Counted from the first letter of the stretch, positions 16,765 to 27,935 are shown. The stretch is 64,000 bases of DNA from an uncultured Alphaproteobacteria bacterium (GCA_902623585.1 CACNUO010000003.1:1-64000), one strand, 5' to 3'. Numbers and translations are program-made. Notes: generated from the letters alone by a model not told the origin.

Positions 16765-17486
16765 TGTATAAAATCTTATTATTTTTATTTCTTTTCTTTT
16801 TTAGCTATAAATCTTTTTCTAACGAAGTTAAAATCTTAAGTGAAACTGTTGGTAATGGTTTAGAGGTAAAAAATCATTCAAAATTATCTGTTCATTACAT
16901 AGGTAGACTCGAGGACAATACCGTTTTTGATAGTTCATACGATAGGGGGCAATTTTTTGATTTTCAAATAGGAGTAAGGAAAGTAATCCTAGGTTGGGAA
17001 ACTGGGTTGCTTGGCATGAGAGAGGGTGGAAAAAGAACAATATTTATTCCTTATCAATTAGCTTATGGAGAAAGTGGGGCAGGAAATTTAATTCCACCAA
17101 AATCAAATCTTATTTTTGATATTGAAGTAATAAAAGTAATTCCACCTGGATATAAGGAAATAGATGGTTACCAATTAAAATTAGCAATGACAGATGATTT
17201 TAAAATTATAGATATTAGAAATGCAGATCAAATAGCTAATAAAAATAAAATCCCAGGAGCAATACAGATAACAGCATTTGATAAAAATGGTAATTTTTTT
17301 CCAGATTTTTTTGAAAAGTATAAAGAAAATGTTCAAATAGGAGAGAAAGTTATTTTTATAAGCCAAAATGGAGACATTTCTTCAATTTTAGCTAATGGAT
17401 TTGTTGAACAGCTTAATCAAGTAAATATTTATCATTTAAAGGACGGAGTATCAGGTTTAGAAAAAATAAATTTTGATTTTGAGTAA
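16764..17486 (+). CDS. Secreted FKBP-type peptidyl-prolyl isomerase fused to a rhodanese-like domain
   Basis: 240 residues. Signal peptide about 1-19, then an FKBP domain (about 25-130) with VHYIGRLEDNTVFDSSY, VILGWETGLLGMREGGKRTIFIP, YGESGAGNLIPPKSNLIFDIEV; these form the proline-isomerase pocket. Residues about 135-235 look like a rhodanese fold (FKIIDIRNADQIANKNKIPGA). The usual cysteine-bearing loop is replaced by FISQNGDIS with no Cys, so sulfurtransferase activity is unlikely. Probably a periplasmic folding factor with a binding domain. The combination is unusual. Confidence 0.82.
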   Translation: MYKILLFLFLFFFSYKSFSNEVKILSETVGNGLEVKNHSKLSVHYIGRLEDNTVFDSSYDRGQFFDFQIGVRKVILGWETGLLGMREGGKRTIFIPYQLAYGESGAGNLIPPKSNLIFDIEVIKVIPPGYKEIDGYQLKLAMTDDFKIIDIRNADQIANKNKIPGAIQITAFDKNGNFFPDFFEKYKENVQIGEKVIFISQNGDISSILANGFVEQLNQVNIYHLKDGVSGLEKINFDFE

Positions 17487-17487
17487 A

Positions 17488-18291
17488 TTAAATATCTATT
17501 TTTTTATTATTTACAGCTGCATAATTAATAATAAATTGCCATGCTGATCTACCAGTTCTATTACCTCTTTGTAAACTCCATTTAATTGCTTCTTTTTCAA
17601 TCTTATCATTAAAAGGAAGTTTAAATTTTTCGCAATACTTAAAAATTATATTAACAAAATCATCTTGAGAAATATTATGAAAGCCAATCCATAAACCAAA
17701 ACGATCACTTAAACTTATTTTTTCTTCAACACTTTCATCTGTATGAATAGCAGATGACCTTTCATTTTCTATCATATCTCTTGGCATTAAATGTCTTCTA
17801 TTAGAAGTTACGTAAAGAACAATATTTTTAGGTTGATTTTGTATACTTCCATCTAATGTTGACTTAATAATTTTGTAATCACTATCTATTTTTTCAAATG
17901 ATAAATCATCAATAAAAATTATAAAATTATAATTCTTTAAATTTGCATATTTTTCATAAATAACTTCAATATCAAAAATATTATTTTTATTTAATTGTAT
18001 TAATTTTAAATTCTTATTTTTTTTACTTATTTCATTAAAAACTGATTTAATTAGTGAGCTTTTACCATTACCTCTTGATCCCCATAACAAAGCATTATTT
18101 GTAAAATTTCCTTCAGCAAAATTTATCGTATTATCATAAACAGTTTTCTTTTGTCTTTCTATTCCAATTAAAAGATCAAGATCTATAAATCTAAAATGAG
18201 TGATTATTTTGAGGTTTTTTATTTTACTATCCCAAATAAATGCTTTTCCTCTTGAGAGTGTAAGATTTGATAAAAAATTGCTTAAAAACAT
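17488..18291 (-). CDS. DUF815 family AAA-type ATP-binding protein
   Basis: 267-residue P-loop ATPase. Walker A is LLWGSRGNGKSSL, Walker B is FIIFIDDLSFE, a sensor-1-like strand follows (VLYVTSNRRHLMPRDM), and the C-terminal half holds LSDRFGLWIGFHNIS and an RGNRTGRSAWQFI helix. This order is that of DUF815. Function unknown. The gene sits back to back with yajC, an arrangement common in Alphaproteobacteria, and shares a 75-base intergenic region with it. Confidence 0.83.
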   Translation of the reverse strand: MFLSNFLSNLTLSRGKAFIWDSKIKNLKIITHFRFIDLDLLIGIERQKKTVYDNTINFAEGNFTNNALLWGSRGNGKSSLIKSVFNEISKKNKNLKLIQLNKNNIFDIEVIYEKYANLKNYNFIIFIDDLSFEKIDSDYKIIKSTLDGSIQNQPKNIVLYVTSNRRHLMPRDMIENERSSAIHTDESVEEKISLSDRFGLWIGFHNISQDDFVNIIFKYCEKFKLPFNDKIEKEAIKWSLQRGNRTGRSAWQFIINYAAVNNKKIDI

Positions 18292-18304
18292 TATAAATAC
18301 TTTA

Positions 18305-18332
18305 TTTGATTTTTCTTATTACACAGTATAAT
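18305..18332 (+). promoter_or_regulatory. Predicted sigma-70-type promoter for yajC-secD-secF
   Basis: A perfect TATAAT at 18327-18332 is preceded by TTTGAT at 18305-18310 with a 16-base spacer (TTGATT with 15). It lies 35-62 bases before the yajC ATG, in the gap shared with the divergent DUF815 gene. In such AT-rich DNA a match can arise by chance; the placement makes it credible. Confidence 0.45.
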
Positions 18333-18366
18333 AAATCTCTCAAATTAAATCATCATAGGTACTATT

Positions 18367-18708
18367 ATGGAAGCATTTGGAACATTTTTACCACTTATAT
18401 TAATATTTGTAGTTTTTTATTTTTTATTAATTAGACCACAACAAAGAAAAGTTAAACAGCACAAAGAAATGCTATCCAATCTCAAAAGAGGTGATAAAAT
18501 AGTAACTTCAGGTGGAATTATCGGAACTATTAATAAAGTTGCTGATAATAGGGAATTAACCTTAGAAGTTGCTGAAAATGTTGAAATAAAAATTGCATCC
18601 GGAATGGTTGCAGATTTATATGCCATGCCAGAAGTTCAAAAAAAAGAACCACCAAAAGAAGAGAATAAGAGTAAATCTGGCTTCTCTTTATTTTCTAGAA
18701 AAAAATAA
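18367..18708 (+). CDS. yajC: Sec translocase accessory subunit YajC
   Basis: 113 residues: an N-terminal membrane helix (about 6-24) ending in LLIRPQQRKVKQHKEML, then the small YajC domain with GDKIVTSGGIIGTI, and a lysine-rich tail ending in SRKK. It associates with SecDF at the translocon. 12 bases separate it from secD. Confidence 0.92.
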   Translation: MEAFGTFLPLILIFVVFYFLLIRPQQRKVKQHKEMLSNLKRGDKIVTSGGIIGTINKVADNRELTLEVAENVEIKIASGMVADLYAMPEVQKKEPPKEENKSKSGFSLFSRKK

Positions 18709-18720
18709 ATTTTTTTATTA

Positions 18721-20271
18721 ATGAAAAATTATCCCATCTGGAAATCATTTACAGTAGTATCATTAGTCTTATTAGGAATAATTTTTGCAATTCCTTCAAT
18801 TATTTATGATGAAAATTCAGAAAATTGGTTTTTAAAAAATAAGATTAATTTAGGTTTAGACTTACAAGGTGGATCATATTTATTATTAGAAGTTCAACTT
18901 GATGTTTTATATAAAGAAGAATTAGATAATTTTGTCGATAGCGTTCGTTTGATTTCTAGAGATCAAGCAGTAAAAATTGAAAAAATTGATATTCAAGAAA
19001 ATGAGGTTGTTGTTTATTTTGATAATAAAGAGAAGATAAAAGATATCAGAGATAGTTTTTTTCAAATGTACAGAGGAGTTTCTTTACAAATTAATAACAA
19101 TAAACTTAGTATAAAGTTAAATGATGAATATAGAAAAATTATTCAAGACTCAGCAATTAAGCAATCACTTGAAATTGTTAGAAAAAGAATTGATGAATCT
19201 GGAACTAAAGAACCTTTAATCCAAAGATCTGGTAAAAAGAGAATACTTTTACAATTACCAGGAGTAAAAGATCCAGAAAGAATTAAAGATTTACTAGGTA
19301 AAACAGCCAAACTAACTTTTCACATCGTTGATAATGATAATGTATCTGCTCTTCAAAACAACTTAGCTCCTTTTGGAAAAATAATTGTTCCAGACATGTA
19401 TGATGAAAATACAAAATATTTATTAGATAAAAGAGCAGTTGTAGGTGGAGAAAATTTAGTTGATGCCAAAGGTTCATTTGATCAAACAGAGGGTCATGCA
19501 GTCTCATTCCGTTTTGATACAGAAGGTGCGCAAAAATTTGGTAAAGTTACAACAAACAATATTGGTAAAAATCTCGCTGTTGTATTAGATGGTGTTGTTA
19601 TTACAGCCCCAAGAATTAGCAGTGCTATTACAGGAGGCTCAGGTATCATAACTGGAAATTTTAATGCTCAGGAAGCATCTGATTTAGCAGTTTTATTAAG
19701 AGCTGGTGCTTTACCTGCACCTTTAGAAATAGTTGAAGAAAGATCAGTAGGCGCTGGTTTAGGTGCAGACTCTATAGCTGCTGGTCAAATAGCTGCTATC
19801 ATAGGCATGGTTTTAGTATGTGTATTTATGATACTCATATATGGAACTTTTGGTGCTCTTGCTAATGTTTCATTAATAGTAAATTTATTTATAATTATTT
19901 CATTATTAGGAACAATTGGTGCTACATTAACATTGCCTGGTATAGCTGGAATTGTATTAACAATTGGAATGGCAGTAGACGCAAATGTTCTAATTTTTGA
20001 AAGAATTAAAGAAGAGAGTTTAAAACAAACAAAAGTTTTTCAGATTGTAAAAAATGGTTTCGACAGAGCGATGTCAACTATTCTTGATGCCAATATTACT
20101 ACTTTAATTGCTGCTGTTTTACTATTTGCATTTGGATCCGGTCCAATAAGAGGTTTTTCCATTACACTTTCTTTGGGTGTGATAGCATCAATGTTCACTG
20201 CTTTAATGCTTACAAATTTTTTAGTATATATGTACTTATCATTTGCAAATAAAAAGGAATTAAAACTATAA
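18721..20271 (+). CDS. secD: Protein translocase subunit SecD
   Basis: 516 residues. RND-type component that uses proton flow to help complete protein export across the inner membrane. N-terminal helix, then LGLDLQGGSYLLLEV, a periplasmic domain with SAITGGSGIITGNFNAQEASDLAVLLRAG-type order, and five C-terminal helices carrying GMAVDANVLIFERIKEE. The stop shares one base with the secF ATG. Confidence 0.95.
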   Translation: MKNYPIWKSFTVVSLVLLGIIFAIPSIIYDENSENWFLKNKINLGLDLQGGSYLLLEVQLDVLYKEELDNFVDSVRLISRDQAVKIEKIDIQENEVVVYFDNKEKIKDIRDSFFQMYRGVSLQINNNKLSIKLNDEYRKIIQDSAIKQSLEIVRKRIDESGTKEPLIQRSGKKRILLQLPGVKDPERIKDLLGKTAKLTFHIVDNDNVSALQNNLAPFGKIIVPDMYDENTKYLLDKRAVVGGENLVDAKGSFDQTEGHAVSFRFDTEGAQKFGKVTTNNIGKNLAVVLDGVVITAPRISSAITGGSGIITGNFNAQEASDLAVLLRAGALPAPLEIVEERSVGAGLGADSIAAGQIAAIIGMVLVCVFMILIYGTFGALANVSLIVNLFIIISLLGTIGATLTLPGIAGIVLTIGMAVDANVLIFERIKEESLKQTKVFQIVKNGFDRAMSTILDANITTLIAAVLLFAFGSGPIRGFSITLSLGVIASMFTALMLTNFLVYMYLSFANKKELKL

Positions 20272-21170
20272 TGTTTGGTTTAAATAAAATTATTCCTGTT
20301 GAGCCTAATATAAATTTTTTAGGTTTAAGAAGAAATTTTTTAATTTTTTCTATTTTAGCAATATTAATTTCAATTGGTCTATTAAGTATAAAAGGTTTAA
20401 ATCTTGGTATTGATTTTAAAGGTGGTACCTTAATTGAGGTAAATACAAAAAATACTTCAATTGGTGAGCTAAGAGAAATTTTATCTTCTTCTTATAGTGA
20501 TGTATCTTTACAGCAATTTGGTAATGAGAATATTATTTTAATAAGACTTCAAAATAAAAGTAATCAAGAAAGTATTGAAACAGTTAATTCTGTCAAAAAT
20601 TTAATTCAAGACAAGGTTGTTGAGTTTAGAAGATCTGAATTTGTTGGCCCTACAATTAGTTCTGAACTCCTGTTTAGAGGATTTCAAGCTGTTTCTTTTG
20701 CACTAATTGCTATTTTAATTTACATTTGGCTGCGTTTTGAATGGCAATTTGGTTTCGGCGCAGTTGTTGCATTAACTCATGATGTATTATTTACTCTTGG
20801 ATTGTTATCTATTCTAAATGTAGAATTTTCTCTTGCAACAATAGCAGCAATTCTGACAATTGCTGGATATTCTATTAACGATACAGTAGTGATATTTGAT
20901 AGAGTTCGTGAAAATTTAAGAAAATATAAAAAACTAGAATTAGTAGATTTATTCAACTTATCGGTTAATAACACTTTATCCAGAACTATAATGACAAGTT
21001 TAACAACGCTTCTTGCATTAGTTTCTTTATTTATATTTGGAGGAGAGGTTATTAGACCTTTCGCTTTAACAATGATTATAGGTGTAATAATTGGTACTTA
21101 TTCATCTGTTTTTATTGCGGTCCCAACTTTATTAATTTTTAAGTTTAGACCGCAAGATGAAGATGATTAA
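20271..21170 (+). CDS. secF: Protein translocase subunit SecF
   Basis: 299 residues. Helix 1 near residues 22-42, then GIDFKGGTLIEV, the VGPTISSELL junction, and the membrane block with AGYSINDTVVIFDRVREN, the SecF signature, and TSLTTLLALVSLFIFGG. Works with SecD. Its 3' end overlaps the convergent superoxide dismutase gene by four bases. Confidence 0.95.
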   Translation: MFGLNKIIPVEPNINFLGLRRNFLIFSILAILISIGLLSIKGLNLGIDFKGGTLIEVNTKNTSIGELREILSSSYSDVSLQQFGNENIILIRLQNKSNQESIETVNSVKNLIQDKVVEFRRSEFVGPTISSELLFRGFQAVSFALIAILIYIWLRFEWQFGFGAVVALTHDVLFTLGLLSILNVEFSLATIAAILTIAGYSINDTVVIFDRVRENLRKYKKLELVDLFNLSVNNTLSRTIMTSLTTLLALVSLFIFGGEVIRPFALTMIIGVIIGTYSSVFIAVPTLLIFKFRPQDEDD

Positions 21171-21763
21171 GCGTTATTTAAGTTTTCTGTAACCTTTTCC
21201 CAATTAACTAAATTATCGATAAAAGCTTTTAAATAATCAGGTCTTCTATTTCTATAATCAACATAATATGAGTGTTCCCAGACATCGCATCCAAGTAGAG
21301 GAGTCTGTCCATGTACGATTGGGTTTTCTCCATTTGGTGTTTTTGTAATTTCTAGCTTTCCATTATTTAAAACTAACCAACACCAACCTGATCCAAATTG
21401 ACCAATACCTGCATTTATAAAGTCTTCTTTCATTTTTTCTACTGAACCAATATCTGAAATTATTTTATTTTCGAGTTCAGAGGGAATTTTACCATCTGGA
21501 TTATTTTTCATTACTTCCCAAAAATGAACATGATTTATATGTTGTGCCACATTGTTGAATACTGGAGCATTTTTTTGATAAGAGTTAATTACTATATCAT
21601 TTACATTATCATCTGCTATATTTTGTTCTTTAATAAATTTATTTCCATTAGTAATGTAAGCCATGTGATGCTTATCATGATGCAACTCTAAAGTTTCAGC
21701 CGACATATACGGCATAAGAGCATCTTTACTATAGGGTAGATCTGGTAACTCTAGATTTATCAT
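21167..21763 (-). CDS. sodB: Superoxide dismutase, Fe-type
   Basis: 198 residues. Metal ligands are the histidine in LELHHDKHHMAY, the one in AQHINHVHFW, and the aspartate and histidine of DVWEHSYYVDYRNRRPDY. The glutamine in NNVAQH sits where Fe-type enzymes carry their active-site Gln; manganese enzymes have it in the C-terminal half. FGSGWCWLV also fits. No signal peptide, so cytoplasmic. The upstream gap to uvrA is 15 bases, but the genes read the same way, so it may follow uvrA on one transcript. Confidence 0.93.
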   Translation of the reverse strand: MINLELPDLPYSKDALMPYMSAETLELHHDKHHMAYITNGNKFIKEQNIADDNVNDIVINSYQKNAPVFNNVAQHINHVHFWEVMKNNPDGKIPSELENKIISDIGSVEKMKEDFINAGIGQFGSGWCWLVLNNGKLEITKTPNGENPIVHGQTPLLGCDVWEHSYYVDYRNRRPDYLKAFIDNLVNWEKVTENLNNA

Positions 21764-21778
21764 TTTATTTCCTTTTAT

Positions 21779-24583
21779 TTATAAAATTTTTTTTAAAAAT
21801 TCACCTGTAAAGCTTTTTTTATTATTTGCAATATCTTCGGGTGTTCCAGTTCCAACAATTTGACCACCATTTACACCTCCTAGAGGACCAAGATCAATTA
21901 TATGATCAGCTGTTTTAATAACATCAAGATTATGCTCAATAACGATTACAGTATTTCCTTCATCAACAAGCGTATGAAGAATTTTAAGTAATTTTTTAAC
22001 ATCGTCAAAATGAAGACCGGTTGTTGGTTCATCTAGAATGTATAGTGTTTTTCCTGTTGATCTTTTAGACAATTCTTTTGATAATTTTATTCTTTGCGCT
22101 TCACCACCTGACAAAGTAGTAGCTGATTGACCTATTTTTATATAATCTAATCCAACATCCATTAGAGTTTGTAGTTTTTGTTTTATTGCAGGAATTTTAT
22201 CAAAAAATTTATAACCTTCTTCGACAGTCATCTCTAAAACATCTGAAATAGATTTATCTTTATATTTAACTTCTAAAGTTTCTCTATTATACCTTTTACC
22301 TTTGCAAATATCACACTCGACATAAACATCAGCTAAAAAATGCATTTCTATTTTTTTTACTCCATCTCCTTCGCATGATTCACATCTACCACCCTTAACG
22401 TTAAATGAAAAACGACCTGGTTTATAACCTCTAGCACTAGACTCATTTAAGTTTGCAAACCAATCTCTTATTGGAGTAAAACATCCTGTATATGTTGCTG
22501 GGTTTGATCTTGGTGTTCTTCCAATAGGAGATTGATCAATATCAATTACTTTATCGATATGATTAATACCTTTAAAGTTAAAACGGCTTTCATCTTTATT
22601 TAGAGATTTATTGAAATATTCATCTAATCTTTGATACAATGTATCAATAATTAATGAAGATTTACCACTTCCAGATACACCTGTCACAGTAATAAAATTT
22701 CCTAAAGGTAAAGTGATATTAAGATTATCTAAGTTGTTTGTTTTTATTTTATTAAGTTTAAAAACTTTATTTTTATTAAATTTTCTTCTATTTTTTGGAA
22801 CTTCTATTTCTAAGGATTTATTCAAATATTTTGCTGTCAAACTTTTATTATTTTTTAGTATTTTTTTAAGTCCTCCTTCTGCAATTATGTGACCTCCATT
22901 AACTCCTGCCTTAACACCAATATCAATTATATGATCTGATTGTCTAATTGCGTCTTCATCGTGTTCAACAACAATAACTGTATTGCCTAAATCTCTTAAT
23001 CTAAATAATGTTTCAATTAGTTGTTGATTGTCTTTTTGGTGTAATCCGATTGATGGTTCATCCAAAACATATAACACTCCCGTTAATCCAGAACCAATTT
23101 GACTAGCTAATCGAATTCTTTGACTTTCACCTCCAGACAAAGTTTTGCTAGCTCTTGCTAATGATAAATAATCCAAACCAACTCTGTTAAGAAAAACTAA
23201 TCGATCTTTAATTTCTTTAATTACTCCTTCAGCAATTTTTTTATTATTTTTATCAAGTTTGCTTTCAAGTGATGAAAACCAGAGTAAACACTCGCTAATT
23301 GATTTTTTAGTAATATTACCAATATGATTTTCATCAATTCTTACAGCTAAGGCTTTCTCATTAAGACGGTAACCATTACAAACTTCACAGTCTCTTTCAG
23401 ATAAATATTTTTCTAATTCATACTGAAGCCACCATCTTTCAGTTTCCTCATATTTTCGATCAATAAAGTTTATTATTCCCTCAAAATCATATAAAAAATT
23501 TAGTTCACTATTCTCATCCCCATAAAGAATTATATTTTTAACCTTCTTTGGAATTTCACTCCATGGAACATTTTTCTTTACTTTAAATTGTTTTAAAATT
23601 TTATCTATTGTTTCAACAAAATATTTTTTCTGGTAACCAAATACTTTTGTTTCCCAGGGTTTAATGGCTCCATCAGCAATAGATCTAGTTTCATCAGGCA
23701 CAATCTTATATTCATCAAAATATTTTTCAACACCAAGTCCATCACATTCAGAACATGCGCCCTGCGGTGCATTAAAACTAAATAATCTAGGTTCAATCTC
23801 TTCAATACTAAAACCAGAAACAGGACATGCAAATTTTGATGAGAAAATTGATATTTTATTTGTATCTAGATTTTCTAAATATAGTAAACCATCTGATAGT
23901 GTTAACGCAACTTCTATACTTTCACTCAATCTTTGTTGGATATTTTTTTTTACAACAAGTCGATCAATTACAACATCAATATTGTGTTTAAAATTTTTCT
24001 TAAGTGAAGGTACTTCATCAATATCATATACAACATTATCTACTTTAAGACGTTGATAACCTCTTTTTTTTAAATCTTCGATTTCTTTGCGATATTCACC
24101 TTTTCGATCTCTAACTATTGGAGACAAAATATAAATTCTCTCATCAATATTATTTTTAATTATAATATCAGTCATTTCACTTACTGATTGTGATTTAATT
24201 GGTTTGCCTGTTGTGGGAGAGTAGGGAACCCCAACTCTAGCATATAGAACTCTCAGGTAATCGTAGATTTCTGTGACTGTGCCTACTGTACTTCTTGGAT
24301 TTTTTTGTGTTGTTTTTTGTTCTATAGAAATTGCTGGTGACAAACCATCAATACTATCTACATCAGGCTTATTCATCATTTGAAGAAATTGTCTTGCATA
24401 TGCAGAAAGACTTTCAACATATTTTCTTTGTCCCTCAGAATAAATTGTATCAAATGCTAATGTCGATTTTCCTGAGCCACTTACACCAGTTATTACCACA
24501 AGTTTATTCTTTGGTATTTCTAAGTTGATATTTTTAAGATTGTGCTCTCTTGCACCTTTTATAACAATTTTATCTAAATTCAT
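21779..24583 (-). CDS. uvrA: Excinuclease ABC subunit A
   Basis: 934-residue nucleotide-excision repair damage sensor. Two ABC ATPase modules: Walker [15 protein letters not shown] and [11 protein letters not shown]; signatures LSGGESQR and LSGGEAQR. The zinc modules are visible as a CPVSGFS...CSEC pattern in the first half and CESCEGDGV...[10 protein letters not shown] in the second. Length is standard. Start at 24583 gives the expected [18 protein letters not shown] opening. Divergent from ssb. Confidence 0.96.
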   Translation of the reverse strand: MNLDKIVIKGAREHNLKNINLEIPKNKLVVITGVSGSGKSTLAFDTIYSEGQRKYVESLSAYARQFLQMMNKPDVDSIDGLSPAISIEQKTTQKNPRSTVGTVTEIYDYLRVLYARVGVPYSPTTGKPIKSQSVSEMTDIIIKNNIDERIYILSPIVRDRKGEYRKEIEDLKKRGYQRLKVDNVVYDIDEVPSLKKNFKHNIDVVIDRLVVKKNIQQRLSESIEVALTLSDGLLYLENLDTNKISIFSSKFACPVSGFSIEEIEPRLFSFNAPQGACSECDGLGVEKYFDEYKIVPDETRSIADGAIKPWETKVFGYQKKYFVETIDKILKQFKVKKNVPWSEIPKKVKNIILYGDENSELNFLYDFEGIINFIDRKYEETERWWLQYELEKYLSERDCEVCNGYRLNEKALAVRIDENHIGNITKKSISECLLWFSSLESKLDKNNKKIAEGVIKEIKDRLVFLNRVGLDYLSLARASKTLSGGESQRIRLASQIGSGLTGVLYVLDEPSIGLHQKDNQQLIETLFRLRDLGNTVIVVEHDEDAIRQSDHIIDIGVKAGVNGGHIIAEGGLKKILKNNKSLTAKYLNKSLEIEVPKNRRKFNKNKVFKLNKIKTNNLDNLNITLPLGNFITVTGVSGSGKSSLIIDTLYQRLDEYFNKSLNKDESRFNFKGINHIDKVIDIDQSPIGRTPRSNPATYTGCFTPIRDWFANLNESSARGYKPGRFSFNVKGGRCESCEGDGVKKIEMHFLADVYVECDICKGKRYNRETLEVKYKDKSISDVLEMTVEEGYKFFDKIPAIKQKLQTLMDVGLDYIKIGQSATTLSGGEAQRIKLSKELSKRSTGKTLYILDEPTTGLHFDDVKKLLKILHTLVDEGNTVIVIEHNLDVIKTADHIIDLGPLGGVNGGQIVGTGTPEDIANNKKSFTGEFLKKIL

Positions 24584-24593
24584 GAATATTAGT

Positions 24594-24606
24594 GTTATCT
24601 AATAAC
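24594..24606. promoter_or_regulatory. Palindrome between divergent uvrA and ssb
   Basis: Thirteen bases read GTTAT-CTA-ATAAC, a perfect 5-base inverted repeat with a 3-base centre, 11 bases upstream of the uvrA start and 35 upstream of ssb. The E. coli uvrA-ssb gap holds a LexA box at the same place. This sequence does not match the usual alphaproteobacterial GTTC-N7-GTTC SOS box. An operator role is a guess; AT-rich DNA gives such palindromes by chance. Confidence 0.3.
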
Positions 24607-24640
24607 GTTAATATGTTATATGGATATATATAGAATTCTT

Positions 24641-25114
24641 ATGGTTGGTAGTGTTAATAAAACAATTTTATTAGGAAACTTGGGAAGAGATCCTGAGATT
24701 AGGTCTATGCAGTCTGGTGCTAAAATGGCTTCATTTTCAATTGCAACTTCAAAAAGATGGAAAGATAGAAATACACAAGAGCAGAAAGAAAAAACAACTT
24801 GGCATAACATAGTAGTATTTGGGGATGGCTTAGTTGATATAGTAGAAAAATATGTAAAAAAAGGCTCTAAAATTTATGTTGAAGGAGAGCTTCAAACAAG
24901 GAAATGGCAAGATAAAGATGGAAATGATAGATACACTACAGAGGTCATTTTACAGGGATATAATTGTAATTTAACTCTTTTAGACAGCAGAAATAGCAAT
25001 TCTCAATTATCAGATAATTCTCAAGAAATGGATCAATCTAAGCAAATTGAAGACAATTCCTTTGGTAATCAATCAAGTGATTCTGATGATTTAGATGAAG
25101 ATATCCCTTTTTAA
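24641..25114 (+). CDS. ssb: Single-stranded DNA-binding protein
   Basis: 157-residue OB-fold protein. ATG 24641 is chosen because it gives the standard MVGSVNKTILLGNLGRDPEIR start; ATG 24620 would add seven atypical residues. The OB core shows FSIATSKRWKD, TTWHNIVVFG, VKKGSKIYVEGELQTRKW, followed by a polar linker and the acidic tip DLDEDIPF that binds partner proteins. Confidence 0.95.
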   Translation: MVGSVNKTILLGNLGRDPEIRSMQSGAKMASFSIATSKRWKDRNTQEQKEKTTWHNIVVFGDGLVDIVEKYVKKGSKIYVEGELQTRKWQDKDGNDRYTTEVILQGYNCNLTLLDSRNSNSQLSDNSQEMDQSKQIEDNSFGNQSSDSDDLDEDIPF

Positions 25115-25256
25115 ATTTTTATATTAGATATTATTATTTAATTACTGAAAAATATGGTTTTTTTAATATAATTTAATCATTTATTTATATTGGTTTAAAT
25201 TGTGCTTTTTGATATAAAAAACACTTAATTTTTCTTAGAAAACTTGGATTTTTTTA

Positions 25257-27935
25257 GTGCCTGACGATATAGATACATCAAATAACGATAATAAAGAATC
25301 TACTAATATACCTTCAATAAGTTTAGAGCAAGAAATGCAAAAATCCTACCTGGATTATGCAATGTCTGTAATAGTTAGTAGGGCACTTCCAGACTGTAGA
25401 GATGGCTTAAAGCCAGTTCATAGAAGAATATTGTACTCTATGAGTGAGTCCGGTTACAATTTTAATAAACCATATAAAAAATCTGCTAGAATAGTAGGTG
25501 ATGTAATGGGTAAATATCATCCTCACGGAGACTCAGCTATTTACAATTCTATGGTTAGAATGGCTCAAGATTTTTCTATGCGATTAGAATTAATTGACGG
25601 TCAAGGGAATTTTGGATCTTTAGATGGAGATCCTCCTGCAGCAATGAGATACACTGAAGCACGACTTGCAAAAGTTTCTGAGAAGCTTGTTGAAGATATT
25701 GATAAAAACACAGTTACATTTCAATCTAATTATGATGATACAACAAAAGAACCCTCAGTTTTGCCATCCCAATTTCCAAATCTTTTAGTTAATGGGGCAT
25801 CGGGAATTGCAGTTGGAATGGCGACTAATATTGCCCCACATAACTTAGGAGAAGTAATAGATGCATCTTTATATCTTATTAAAAATCCAGAATGCAATAT
25901 CTCAGACCTTCAAAAATATATTTTTGGTCCTGATTTTCCAACAGGAGGACAAATAATTGGTAAAAACGGCATAACAGAAGCTTTTGAAACTGGAAAAGGA
26001 GGGTGTGTAGTAAGATCGAAGACTAGTATTGAAAATTTTAAAAAAGACCGAGAAGCAATTATTCTGCATGAAATACCTTACCAGGTTAATAAATCAAAAT
26101 TATTAGAAAGGATTGCAGAAATTGTAAAAAATGGAATTGTTGAAGGAATTTCAGATTTAAGAGATGAGTCAGATAGAAACGGTGTAAGGGTTGTGATTGA
26201 ATTAAAAAAAGATGTAGACTCAAATATTATTCTCAATCAATTATACAAACATACTTTAATTCAAACAACATTCAATTCTAATATGCTTGCTTTAAATAAA
26301 GGTAAGCCGGAGCAAATGAATTTAAAAGAAATTCTATCTTCATTTTTAGATTTTCGAGAAGAAGTAATAATAAAGAGAACATTATTTGATCTTAATAAAG
26401 CTAGAGAAAAAGCTCATATTTTAGTTGGTTTAGTTGTTACTAACGAACATATTGACGAAATTATAGAATTAATAAAAACTTCTAAAGATACAAAAGAAGC
26501 AAAAGAAAAGTTAATTAAAAAAAAATGGAAAATATCTAATCAAAATCTTAATTTTATTAAATTAGTTGAGGATGATACTGTAGAGTTAAAAAACAATACT
26601 TTTAATTTTTCTGACGCACAGGCAAAGGCTATCTTAGAATTAAGATTACAAAAATTAACTGCTTTAGAAAGAGAAGATATACAAAAAGACTTAGAAAGTT
26701 TAATTTTAGAGATTAAAAATTACTTATCTATACTTAATTCAAGGGATATTCTTTTAAAAGAAATAGAAAATGAATTAATTCAAATAAAAAAAGAATTTGC
26801 CACTGAAAGACGCAGTGAAATTATTGATCAAGAATATGAACAAGTAGATGATTTAAAATATATTCAACAAGAAGACATAGTTTTAACAATTTCTAACAAT
26901 GGTTACATCAAAAGATCACTTTTATCTAATTATCGTTCTCAAAATAGAGGAGGTAAAGGTAAAACTGGTATGTCAACAAGAGAAGAAGATTTTGTTAAAG
27001 AAATTCACTTTGCAGATACTCATACTAAACTTTTAGTTTTTTCATCGTTAGGAAAAGTTTATTCACTCAAATCTCACGATGTTCCAGAAGCCAGTTTAAA
27101 GGCTAGAGGAAAGCCAATAGTAAATTTACTACCGTTTAAATCTTCTGAAAAAATATCTACATTCCTTCCATTACCTCTCGATGAAAATCAATGGGAAAAA
27201 TTCTATGTTATTTTTGCAACAAAAAATGGCATGGTTAGAAAAAATAAATTAATTGATGTTGCAAAGAGTGGAAAAAGAGAATTGAGGGACTCGGGTAAAG
27301 TATCTATTAAGCTTGATGAAAAAGATGAATTAATTGGTGTTAAGCTTTGTACTGTGGATGATGATATTTTACTTTCTTCATCAAATGGAAAATGTTTACG
27401 TTTTCCAGTTGAAAAATTAAGATTATTTTCTGGTTTAAATTCTTCAGGTGTAAGGGGTATAAAATTAGATAAGGGCAATACAATCATTTCTTTAGCAATT
27501 TTAAAACATTCAGTGATTGATATGAGCATTCGTCAAGAATACTTAAGGGCAGCATCCGAAAGTAGAAAAGAAACTTCATCACTCAAAAATGGATTTGAAG
27601 AATTAAATAATAATGAGGAATTTCTTTTAGCTATAACATCAAAGGGTTTTGGAAAAAGATCATCTGCTTATGAATATAGAATTTCAAATAGAGGAGGGAA
27701 AGGTATAACTGGTATAATTACATCAGAAAAAAATGGTAAAGTTGTTGATTGTTTTGTTGTTAAGGATAGCGATGAAATTATTCTTGTTAGTGACAAGGGT
27801 CAAATAATTAGAGTTAATGTAAACCAAATTAGAATAGCTGGAAGATCAACAAAAGGTGTAAGTATTTTTAAGATTCCTGAAAGTGATAGAATTGTTTCTG
27901 TTTCTAGAATACAAGAATTCGAAAATGATGAATAA
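25257..27935 (+). CDS. gyrA: DNA gyrase subunit A
   Basis: 892 residues from a GTG start. The catalytic tyrosine is in [10 protein letters not shown]; the quinolone region reads [17 protein letters not shown], with Ser93 at the E. coli Ser83 position and Asn97 where E. coli has Asp87. The C-terminal beta-pinwheel begins with the GyrA box QNRGGKG (about residue 562) and shows repeated blades, for example [10 protein letters not shown]. The 142-base gap before it is AT-rich with no clear promoter. Its end overlaps coaD by 11 bases. Confidence 0.96.
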   Translation: MPDDIDTSNNDNKESTNIPSISLEQEMQKSYLDYAMSVIVSRALPDCRDGLKPVHRRILYSMSESGYNFNKPYKKSARIVGDVMGKYHPHGDSAIYNSMVRMAQDFSMRLELIDGQGNFGSLDGDPPAAMRYTEARLAKVSEKLVEDIDKNTVTFQSNYDDTTKEPSVLPSQFPNLLVNGASGIAVGMATNIAPHNLGEVIDASLYLIKNPECNISDLQKYIFGPDFPTGGQIIGKNGITEAFETGKGGCVVRSKTSIENFKKDREAIILHEIPYQVNKSKLLERIAEIVKNGIVEGISDLRDESDRNGVRVVIELKKDVDSNIILNQLYKHTLIQTTFNSNMLALNKGKPEQMNLKEILSSFLDFREEVIIKRTLFDLNKAREKAHILVGLVVTNEHIDEIIELIKTSKDTKEAKEKLIKKKWKISNQNLNFIKLVEDDTVELKNNTFNFSDAQAKAILELRLQKLTALEREDIQKDLESLILEIKNYLSILNSRDILLKEIENELIQIKKEFATERRSEIIDQEYEQVDDLKYIQQEDIVLTISNNGYIKRSLLSNYRSQNRGGKGKTGMSTREEDFVKEIHFADTHTKLLVFSSLGKVYSLKSHDVPEASLKARGKPIVNLLPFKSSEKISTFLPLPLDENQWEKFYVIFATKNGMVRKNKLIDVAKSGKRELRDSGKVSIKLDEKDELIGVKLCTVDDDILLSSSNGKCLRFPVEKLRLFSGLNSSGVRGIKLDKGNTIISLAILKHSVIDMSIRQEYLRAASESRKETSSLKNGFEELNNNEEFLLAITSKGFGKRSSAYEYRISNRGGKGITGIITSEKNGKVVDCFVVKDSDEIILVSDKGQIIRVNVNQIRIAGRSTKGVSIFKIPESDRIVSVSRIQEFENDE

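Noticed and set aside
25202..25224. Hairpin that might terminate ssb
   Set aside because: The stem is nearly all A-T with a mismatch and lies about 90 bases after ssb, close to gyrA; too weak to call a terminator.
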